From the NCBI GenBank assembly GCA_947168395.1, contig CAMVLT010000011.1:20500-84499 (forward strand): a DNA stretch of 64,000 bases, in the 5' to 3' direction. Shown piece after piece: positions 1-5,661 of this stretch. This DNA comes from an uncultured Prevotellaceae bacterium. GTDB taxonomy: Bacteria > Bacteroidota > Bacteroidia > Bacteroidales > Bacteroidaceae. Under the pieces are notes generated by a model. The model was not told the origin of the DNA and searched no databases. It saw only the letters and a program-made list of their open reading frames with translations. The translations under genes were made by a program, and so were the position numbers. Numbering within the stretch: position 1 is the stretch's first letter; the number at the start of each line of letters is the position of its first letter.

Positions 1-49
1 CGCCAGAATGATTCAACAGTATAACGACAATATAAAGCCACGACAATGA
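1..49 (+). CDS. ECF sigma factor, C-terminal fragment (cut by window edge)
   Basis: Only the last 15 codons are in the window, read from base 2 (ARMIQQYNDNIKPRQ then TGA). They match the tail of the complete ECF sigma factor at 11515-12060 (ARMIKDYINKQRI then TGA), and in both places the stop overlaps the ATG of a paralogous membrane/beta-barrel protein. I infer that this is the sigma factor paired with the gene at 46. Nothing more can be said from 15 residues. Confidence 0.7.
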   Translation, partial: ARMIQQYNDNIKPRQ

Positions 50-1281
50 CAGAACAATGGAGACAACAGATGCAGCAGAAGCTGGCAGACTACCGAAGGC
101 CTGCTCCTGAACTGTCGTGGGACGAGATTGACAAGGTGCTGGAGGCCCGCCAGTCGCGCCCGCTCTGGGTACGACGTCTGGCTGCTGCCGCCGTCATACT
201 GTTGATAGCCGGAGCGGGCTACCTTGCCTTTCACCATGAAGAGGCGGTGCCTGAGCAGCCGCCAGTAGCAGTAGCCCAATCTCCCCGGCAGCTTGAGCAA
301 CAGGCAGAGGAGGTGCCGCAGCCAGTAGCAATGGTGAGCAGCGAAAGGCCCCGCTGGGCAACATCGCGGATGATGGAACCATCGGTGGAGTCTGTATCCG
401 AGGACACGGTGGCGGCTGTGCAGCCACAGGTCATTACGACGCCACCCGCCGAGGAGTCAGAAGCCCCTTCCCCTACAGCAAGCAAGCCTTCGCCAGCCGT
501 CAGTCGCCCCAAGGTCGTGTATCCCGCCGACCTTCACCGCCACCCGACGAGGACTGGCAGCCGCCTGATGGCTAAAGTCTACATGTCGAACACGATGGGC
601 GACAGCCGTCGTTCGGAATCGTCCTTTGCGCTGTACACCGAAACGATTATCAAGAATCGCACCGTCTATGTGTCTCCTGGAGATGATGGAGATATTGGTT
701 TATGGCCTGGCCCTGACGGTAAGGATGGCAAGGATGGCCCCAACGGAAAAGATGGTGTCGATAGTCATGACCCTCACATGGTTCCCTTAACAGTCTACGA
801 CACCATCTCCACCGTGAAATGGGAACAGACCGACCATTACGTCCATCACCGCCAGCCAGTTCGCTTCGGTCTGTCACTACGCTATCGCATTAGCGACCGA
901 TGGAGCGTGGAGAGCGGTCTGTCGTACACCCGTCTTTCTTCGGACATCACCACGCTGGTCGACGGCGTGTCCACAACCGAGGAACAAAGACTCAACTACA
1001 TCGGCGTGCCGCTGAACGTGGGCTACCAGCTATGGGGAAACCGCCGTTTCAGCGTTTACGTCCTGGCTGGCGGTATCGTAGAAAAGATGCTCGATGCCAG
1101 TCCCTGGCAGTTTTCGCTCAACGGAGCAGCTGGAGTGGAATATATGTTCAACCGCCAGTTCAGCATCTACGCCGAGCCGGGCTTTGGCTACTACTTCCCC
1201 GATGGCAGCAGCATTCTCACCATCTATCAGGATCGCCGTTTGAACCTCAATCTCGGCTTTGGCCTTCGCATGAATCTATAG
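46..1281 (+). CDS. Putative anti-sigma/outer-membrane beta-barrel fusion with a collagen-like insert
   Basis: A 411-residue protein of three visible parts. Residues 1-43 are a hydrophilic N-terminus (LADYRRPAP...WDEIDKVLE), probably cytoplasmic. Residues 44-63 are one membrane helix. A Pro/Glu-rich periplasmic linker follows, and roughly residues 270-411 are alternating beta strands typical of PorT-like outer-membrane barrels. A short Gly-X-Y stretch (GPDGKDGKDGPNGKDG, about residue 221) sits just before the barrel. The ATG overlaps the stop of an ECF sigma factor fragment, and the same pairing recurs at 11515/12057, so I infer an anti-sigma or sensor role across both membranes. The barrel assignment rests on strand pattern and on similarity to the 12057 protein. 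It could instead be a periplasm-facing beta domain. Confidence 0.6.
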   Translation: MTEQWRQQMQQKLADYRRPAPELSWDEIDKVLEARQSRPLWVRRLAAAAVILLIAGAGYLAFHHEEAVPEQPPVAVAQSPRQLEQQAEEVPQPVAMVSSERPRWATSRMMEPSVESVSEDTVAAVQPQVITTPPAEESEAPSPTASKPSPAVSRPKVVYPADLHRHPTRTGSRLMAKVYMSNTMGDSRRSESSFALYTETIIKNRTVYVSPGDDGDIGLWPGPDGKDGKDGPNGKDGVDSHDPHMVPLTVYDTISTVKWEQTDHYVHHRQPVRFGLSLRYRISDRWSVESGLSYTRLSSDITTLVDGVSTTEEQRLNYIGVPLNVGYQLWGNRRFSVYVLAGGIVEKMLDASPWQFSLNGAAGVEYMFNRQFSIYAEPGFGYYFPDGSSILTIYQDRRLNLNLGFGLRMNL

Positions 1282-1363
1282 ATTATCATGCGCCAAATGC
1301 TACTTTTCGTTCGGAAATAGAAAGAAATGTGCGGTTTTCTTTTTATTTCTCTCACTTATTTCG

Positions 1364-1371
1364 TAACTTTG
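1364..1371 (+). promoter_or_regulatory. Bacteroidetes -7 promoter box for pyrE
   Basis: TAACTTTG fits the TAnnTTTG consensus of the primary Bacteroidetes sigma factor and lies about 20 nt before the pyrE ATG. The surrounding 24 nt (1356-1379) are identical to the metG promoter at 50777-50800. Confidence 0.75.
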
Positions 1372-1390
1372 CAGCCAAAACCGAGACATT

Positions 1391-2023
1391 ATGGAAAGTA
1401 TCAAGAATCAATTTGCCCGCAAGCTGATGGAGATTAAGGCCATCAAGCTGCAGCCGCAGGAGCCTTTCACGTGGGCCAGCGGCTGGAAGTCACCTATTTA
1501 TACTGATAATCGCAAGACGCTCGGCTTCCCCCGCCTTCGCTCGTTCGTGAAGCTTGAGTTGTGTCACGCCATTCAGGAGCACTTCCCTGAAGCTGAGGCC
1601 ATAGCCGGTGTGGCTACTGGTGCCATTGCCCAAGGGGCTTTGGTGGCCGAGGAACTGGGCTTGCCCTACTGCTATGTGCGCCCTAAGCCGAAGGATCACG
1701 GCATGGGTAATCAGGTGGAAGGTGAAATCGGGAAAGCCACCAAGGTAGTGGTGGTCGAGGACCTTATCTCAACGGGCGGCTCCAGCCTGAAGGCTGTAGA
1801 GGCCCTGCGCCAGTATGGTGTCGAGGTCATCGGCATGGTGGCATCGTTCACCTACGGTTTCCCTGTGGCCGAGGAGGCTTTTGCAGCCGCTGGCGTGAAG
1901 CTGATCACGCTGAGCAACTATGAGGCTGTGGTCGAGGAGGCCGCCAAGATTGGTTACATCAAAGAGGAAGAGAAGCAGGTATTAGCCGAGTGGCGTAAGT
2001 CACCATCAACGTGGAGGCAATAA
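1391..2023 (+). CDS. pyrE: Orotate phosphoribosyltransferase
   Basis: Joins orotate to PRPP to make orotidine 5'-phosphate, the fifth step of pyrimidine synthesis, in the cytosol. The 210 residues match the family length. The substrate loop FTWASGWKSPIYTDNR is near residue 27 and the PRPP-binding motif VVVVEDLISTGGSS is near residue 117. The ATG at 1391 lies just after a TAACTTTG promoter box. It is followed by a tandem-heptamer gap and then by a conserved SRPBCC gene and argH on the same strand. The identification is firm. Confidence 0.95.
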   Translation: MESIKNQFARKLMEIKAIKLQPQEPFTWASGWKSPIYTDNRKTLGFPRLRSFVKLELCHAIQEHFPEAEAIAGVATGAIAQGALVAEELGLPYCYVRPKPKDHGMGNQVEGEIGKATKVVVVEDLISTGGSSLKAVEALRQYGVEVIGMVASFTYGFPVAEEAFAAAGVKLITLSNYEAVVEEAAKIGYIKEEEKQVLAEWRKSPSTWRQ

Positions 2024-2024
2024 C

Positions 2025-2052
2025 TATCAATTATCAATTATCAATTGTCAAT
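2025..2052 (+). repeat. Tandem heptamer repeat, four units
   Basis: Four head-to-tail 7-bp units (TATCAAT x3, then TGTCAAT) fill the pyrE to SRPBCC gap and end 7 nt before the next ATG. It is one of at least seven TTCA/TGAA-type heptamer arrays in the window. Confidence 0.9.
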
Positions 2053-2059
2053 TAAATAC

Positions 2060-2491
2060 ATGGGACTATTTGACAATACGACAAAGTTTGAGAGTAGCGT
2101 GAAGCAGATACCCTACTCGCAAGAGGCTGTGTACAACAACATCAGCGACCTGCGCAACCTGGAAAAGGTACGCGACCGTGTGCCCGAAGACCGCATTCAG
2201 GACTTCGCGTTCGACGAAGACACGGTCAGCCTGAATGTGGCTCCCGTGGGTGAGTTGAAGCTGCGCATCATAGAGCGCGAGGAGCCGAAATGCGTGAAGT
2301 TCGAGACCGTGCAGTCGCCCGTTCCGTTCAATGTGTGGATTCAGGTGCTGCCCGTCACGGAGACCACTTCGAAGATGAAGGTCACCGTCAAGGCCGAGCT
2401 GAACCCCTTCATCAAGGGAATGGTAAGCGGCCCGCTGCAGGATGGTGTGGAGAAGATTGCTGATGCGCTGGCGATGATTAAATACGAATGA
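2060..2491 (+). CDS. Conserved SRPBCC-fold protein
   Basis: A 143-residue soluble protein starting MGLFDNTTKFESSVKQIPYS. I chose the ATG at 2060; a TTG at 2045 would start inside the heptamer repeat. The sequence resembles the short START/SRPBCC-type proteins that sit between pyrE and argH in other Bacteroidales. These have a helix-grip fold that binds hydrophobic ligands. There are no catalytic motifs, signal peptide or membrane segment. The biochemical role is unknown. argH begins one base after its stop codon, so they are probably co-transcribed. Confidence 0.75.
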   Translation: MGLFDNTTKFESSVKQIPYSQEAVYNNISDLRNLEKVRDRVPEDRIQDFAFDEDTVSLNVAPVGELKLRIIEREEPKCVKFETVQSPVPFNVWIQVLPVTETTSKMKVTVKAELNPFIKGMVSGPLQDGVEKIADALAMIKYE

Positions 2492-2492
2492 C

Positions 2493-3827
2493 ATGAAACT
2501 CTGGGAGAAGAACTTTGAGGTGAACAAGGAGATTGAGCGGTTCACCGTAGGACGTGACCGCGAGATGGACCTCTATCTCGCCAAGTACGACGTGCTGGGC
2601 TCTATGGCCCACATCACCATGCTCGAAAGCATAGGACTCATCGGCAAGGACGAGCTGCCAGTGCTGCTGAGCGAGCTGAAGGGCATCTACGAACTGTGCG
2701 AACGAGGCGAGTTTACCATCGAGGACGGCGTGGAGGACGTACACTCGCAGGTGGAGATGCTGCTTACACGCCAGCTAGGCGACATGGGCAAGAAGATACA
2801 CTCGGGACGTTCGCGCAATGACCAGGTGCTGGTGGACCTGAAGCTGTTTACGCGTCACCAGCTGATGGAGATAGCCGATGCCGTGAAGGTGCTGTTCGAT
2901 GAACTCATACAGAAGAGCAACCAGTACAAGGACGTGCTCATGCCGGGCTATACGCACTTGCAGGTGGCCATGCCCTCGTCGTTCGGACTGTGGTTTGGTG
3001 CCTACGCCGAGAGCCTCTGCGACGACATGCTGTTCCTGCAGGCCGCCTATCGCATGACCAACCGCAACCCGCTCGGCTCGGCGGCTGGCTACGGCTCCAG
3101 TTTCCCCCTGAACCGCACGATGACTACCCAGCTGTTGGGCTTCGACTCGATGGACTACAACGTGGTCTATGCCCAGATGGGGCGTGGAAAGATGGAGCGC
3201 AACGTGGGCTTCGCCATTGCCACCATTGCTGGCACGCTGGCCAAGCTTGCCTTCGATGCCTGCATGTTCAACTCGCAGAACTTCTCGTTCGTCAAGCTGC
3301 CGAAGGAGTGTACTACGGGGTCCTCTATCATGCCGCATAAGAAGAACCCCGACGTCTTTGAGCTCATCCGTGCCAAGTCGAACAAGCTGCAGTCGCTGCC
3401 GCAGCAGGTGACGCTCATCATGAACAACCTGCCCGTAGGCTACTTCCGCGACCTGCAGATTATCAAGGAGGTATTCCTGCCCGCCTTCGATGAACTGAAG
3501 GACTGCCTGCAGATGGCTGCCTACATCATCAATAAGATAGAGGTGAACGAGCACATACTCGATAACCCCATGTACGACCCCATGTTCAGCGTTGAAGAAG
3601 TGAACCGCCTCGCAGCGGAAGGTTTACCCTTCCGCGACGCCTACAAGAAGGTGGGCCTTGACATCGAGGCCGGACAATTCGTGCCCGACAAGCACATCCG
3701 CCACACCCACGAAGGCTCCATCGGCAACCTCTGCAACCCGCAGATTCAGCAGCTGATGCAGCAAGTGCTCGACGGATTCCACTTCGAGCGCATCATTGAG
3801 GCCGAGAAACAACTGCTGGGAAGATGA
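2493..3827 (+). CDS. argH: Argininosuccinate lyase
   Basis: Splits argininosuccinate into arginine and fumarate, the last step of arginine synthesis. The 444 residues match the family. The N-terminal TVGRDREMD, the HSGRSRNDQV substrate loop (about residue 104) and the superfamily signature GSSIMPHKKNPD (about residue 272) are all present. Its last codons overlap the start of the lipoprotein at 3824 by 4 nt, which suggests translational coupling, though the two functions look unrelated. Confidence 0.96.
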   Translation: MKLWEKNFEVNKEIERFTVGRDREMDLYLAKYDVLGSMAHITMLESIGLIGKDELPVLLSELKGIYELCERGEFTIEDGVEDVHSQVEMLLTRQLGDMGKKIHSGRSRNDQVLVDLKLFTRHQLMEIADAVKVLFDELIQKSNQYKDVLMPGYTHLQVAMPSSFGLWFGAYAESLCDDMLFLQAAYRMTNRNPLGSAAGYGSSFPLNRTMTTQLLGFDSMDYNVVYAQMGRGKMERNVGFAIATIAGTLAKLAFDACMFNSQNFSFVKLPKECTTGSSIMPHKKNPDVFELIRAKSNKLQSLPQQVTLIMNNLPVGYFRDLQIIKEVFLPAFDELKDCLQMAAYIINKIEVNEHILDNPMYDPMFSVEEVNRLAAEGLPFRDAYKKVGLDIEAGQFVPDKHIRHTHEGSIGNLCNPQIQQLMQQVLDGFHFERIIEAEKQLLGR

Positions 3828-4375
3828 AACGTTTGGGACTGCTGTTACTGAGTTTGCTGCTGTTAGCCTGCGACGATGCCGAGAACAGCATCTATCGCGG
3901 CTATTCCTGCTACTTCATCTTCGACACCACGCTGCATCCGGCTCCTTGCCAACTGACGGCGGCTATGGGCAACCCTGGCCATTTCCTGATAGTCAAGTCA
4001 ACTATGGCATCAGGATTACGACACATCCAGACCATCCGAAACTACGACCAGGCCCGCGAGGATGTGCCCCTGACCACCAAGCGCGAGGCGGACACACGTT
4101 GCCATTTGGGAGCCAACAACGCCATCATCATCGGCTGCAGCAGCTACACCAACACCCTTGTATGCTACGAGGGCCAGTGCCCCAACTGCCTTACTGACCT
4201 GGGTGGCACCAACTATCCCCTCACGTGGTCGTCGAACGGACTGCAGCTGCAATGTACACGCTGCCATCGCAGCTACGACGTCAACAACGGCGTCGTGGCT
4301 GCAGGCGAGGGTGGCCACCAGCTCTACTGCTACAACGTAGCCTTCGATGGTGCCATTCTCCGTGCCTGGAATTGA
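3824..4375 (+). CDS. Rieske-like lipoprotein with altered metal ligands
   Basis: A 183-residue lipoprotein with signal peptide MKRLGLLLLSLLLLAC; the lipobox cysteine is residue 16. The second half has paired cysteines, CPNC (about residue 116) and CTRCHRSYDVNNG (about residue 142), then a Gly-rich turn and a terminal beta hairpin (YNVAFDGAILRAWN). The spacing and the C-terminal pattern resemble Rieske [2Fe-2S] domains. The first Rieske pair is normally CxH, and here it is Cys-x2-Cys, so a zinc-ribbon-like or degenerate site is as likely. The function is unknown. The start overlaps the argH stop. Confidence 0.55.
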   Translation: MKRLGLLLLSLLLLACDDAENSIYRGYSCYFIFDTTLHPAPCQLTAAMGNPGHFLIVKSTMASGLRHIQTIRNYDQAREDVPLTTKREADTRCHLGANNAIIIGCSSYTNTLVCYEGQCPNCLTDLGGTNYPLTWSSNGLQLQCTRCHRSYDVNNGVVAAGEGGHQLYCYNVAFDGAILRAWN

Positions 4376-4391
4376 TGTCTTCGTTGTTTTC

Positions 4392-4418
4392 GCTGTCATC
4401 GCTGTCATCGTTGTCATC
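4392..4418 (+). repeat. 9-bp tandem repeat (GYTGTCATC), three units
   Basis: Units GCTGTCATC, GCTGTCATC and GTTGTCATC lie 17 nt after the stop of the lipoprotein gene. Related arrays lie at 4595-4624 (inverted) and 4732-4765. Confidence 0.85.
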
Positions 4419-4479
4419 GGTGGGAGCGTATTTTTATGCGCGTTTCCGCATAAATATCCACAGCCATTTCAGCTGTAGA

Positions 4480-4545
4480 TTAGGTAGGGTAAAGTGGAGG
4501 TTTACTTACGGTAAAGCATGGGTTTGCTTACGGTAAACCACCCGT
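4480..4545 (+). repeat. REP-like repeat cluster, locus 1
   Basis: Holds TTAGGTAGGGTAAA, then two copies of CTTACGGTAAA and an inverted GGTTTAC. The core is shared with hairpins at 14371-14431 and with copies at 39439-39651. It lies about 170 nt before the RAYT fragment. Confidence 0.7.
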
Positions 4546-4594
4546 TTGAACGGCGTTATCTCAGACCGCATAAATATGCAAAAGCACTCCCATC

Positions 4595-4624
4595 GATGAC
4601 ACCGATGACGATGACACCGATGAC
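4595..4624 (-). repeat. 9-bp array, inverted copy
   Basis: Reads GATGACACCGATGAC twice on the plus strand, which is the reverse complement of the GGTGTCATC array at 4732-4765. The two arrays form inverted arms around an AT palindrome. Confidence 0.85.
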
Positions 4625-4669
4625 AGTGGGGGTATTTATTTTTTTTCGGCAAGGGTAATTTGCAGTAGC

Positions 4670-4693
4670 ATTATAATATATGTATATTATAAT
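4670..4693. repeat. Perfect 24-bp AT palindrome
   Basis: ATTATAATATA, a TG centre, then TATATTATAAT. The 11-bp arms are perfectly complementary. It lies between the inverted 9-bp arrays, upstream of the RAYT fragment. Confidence 0.85.
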
Positions 4694-4715
4694 GAATACT
4701 TTTTTTCGCTAAACG

Positions 4716-5081
4716 ATGACAAAAATAGGTCGGTGTCATCGGTGTCATCGGTGTCATCGTCATCGTTTTTCTGAAAAAACTGCCATCGAGCTGTCGCCAT
4801 TGGGAGAGGCAATAGCACAGATATGGCAAACCATAGGTAGCCATCATCCGGAGGTGAAAGTAGTGGCGCTACAGATGATGCCCGATCATTTGCATGCCAT
4901 TCTGTTTGTGAGGGAGAAGATGGAAAAGCCATTGGGGAAGGTGGTGCTGGGCTTGAAGCAGGCGTGTAATAAGGCGTTTAGGGAGCTGATGCCTGTGGAG
5001 TTTATTGCTGTGCCACAGCAATATACTGAACGGAAGAGCGCAATGGGGGGGGAATTCTGCCGGCAGGGTATTATTAAATAA
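4716..5081 (+). pseudogene. RAYT/IS200-like (Y1) transposase remnant
   Basis: A reading frame of 121 codons. From about residue 22 it matches REP-associated Y1 transposases: IELSPLGEAIAQIWQTIGSH, then VVALQMMPDHLHAILFV with the HUH metal motif (HLH), then LKQACNKAFREL. The first 18 codons are only the 9-bp array translated (CHRCHRCHR), so the true N-terminus is missing. The frame ends soon after an eight-G run (5045-5052), so the C-terminal region is also missing. I call it non-functional. These enzymes normally act on REP palindromes, which fits the REP-like repeats beside it. Confidence 0.7.
4732..4765 (+). repeat. 9-bp tandem repeat (GGTGTCATC), three units plus tail
   Basis: Three identical GGTGTCATC units followed by GTCATCG. 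It is fused to the 5' end of the RAYT fragment and is the inverted partner of 4595-4624. Confidence 0.9.
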
Positions 5082-5126
5082 TGTGTAAAATTGTGGGCGG
5101 TTGTAAATAATCTCGTTAGTTTTTTG

Positions 5127-5134
5127 TATCTTTG
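5127..5134 (+). promoter_or_regulatory. -7 box for the 5155 gene
   Basis: TATCTTTG, 20 nt before the ATG at 5155. It probably serves the three-gene set 5155-8910. Confidence 0.7.
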
Positions 5135-5154
5135 CTTGCTGGTACAAAAGAATT

Positions 5155-5661
5155 ATGAAGAATAGGGGCAGAATCATGGGGAATGGGTGGATAATGATGT
5201 TTTCATTATTCATTGTTCACTATTCACTATTCATTAGCCCCGTGGGGGCGCAGTCTTTCGAACTGCGTAGGGGGCACGACAGCCTGTATTGGCTGAACGA
5301 CTGGCGGCTGCCCTATCCCGTCTATCAGTATCAGGAAGGCGACATCGATGGCGACGGGCAGGTGGATGCAATGGTGGGCGTGGTGAAGCCAACGCGCTTT
5401 TATCCTGAACGAGGCCGTCGGTTGTTCATCTTCAAGCAGGTGAACGGCAAGGTGCGCCCGATGTGGATGGGGTCGAAGCTGGGCGGCATTCTGCGCGACT
5501 TCCGCTACGTTGAGGGCGGCAGCATCCGCAGTCTGGAGATGACCGCCGACAGCCTCTATGTGGTGGCCGACTACCGCTGGGCAGGCTTTGGCATGGCCTT
5601 CGAGCGTTTTATTATAAAAGGTACAGACGAAGAAACAGCCATTAAATACTTCAGAGAATGA
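5155..5661 (+). CDS. Secreted protein with a DxDGDG calcium-type motif
   Basis: A 168-residue exported protein. The signal peptide core (FSLFIVHYSLFI) is encoded by a tandem heptamer array at 5201-5235, and cleavage is probably after VGAQ. The mature part has DIDGDGQVDAMVGV near residue 62, like FG-GAP or EF-hand calcium loops, and the conserved Bacteroidales block RRLFIFKQVNGKVRPMWMGS. The function is unknown. The stop overlaps the next ATG by 4 nt, so it is coupled to the DUF3160 lipoprotein. Confidence 0.7.
   Translation: MKNRGRIMGNGWIMMFSLFIVHYSLFISPVGAQSFELRRGHDSLYWLNDWRLPYPVYQYQEGDIDGDGQVDAMVGVVKPTRFYPERGRRLFIFKQVNGKVRPMWMGSKLGGILRDFRYVEGGSIRSLEMTADSLYVVADYRWAGFGMAFERFIIKGTDEETAIKYFRE
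5201..5235 (+). repeat. Heptamer array inside a signal peptide
   Basis: Five 7-bp units (TTTCATT, ATTCATT, GTTCACT, ATTCACT, ATTCATT). Three units encode seven residues, so the array writes the repeating hydrophobic peptide LFIVHYS that forms the signal-peptide core. Confidence 0.85.

Larger units (their letters stand above)
4376..5154. other. 779-bp repeat-rich gap
   Basis: A low-GC gap made of three 9-bp tandem arrays, a REP-like TAGGTAGGGTAAA cluster, a perfect AT palindrome and a decayed RAYT transposase fragment. Two copies of CCGCATAAATAT (4447-4458 and 4566-4577) bracket the REP-like cluster. No intact gene is visible. Confidence 0.8.

Noticed and set aside
4225..4536. Open frame translating the 9-bp array as SSLSSLSSLSS
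   Set aside because: Starts inside the lipoprotein gene and is only repeat translation.
4716..5081. Functional transposase
   Set aside because: The N-terminus is replaced by repeat translation and the C-terminal region is absent.
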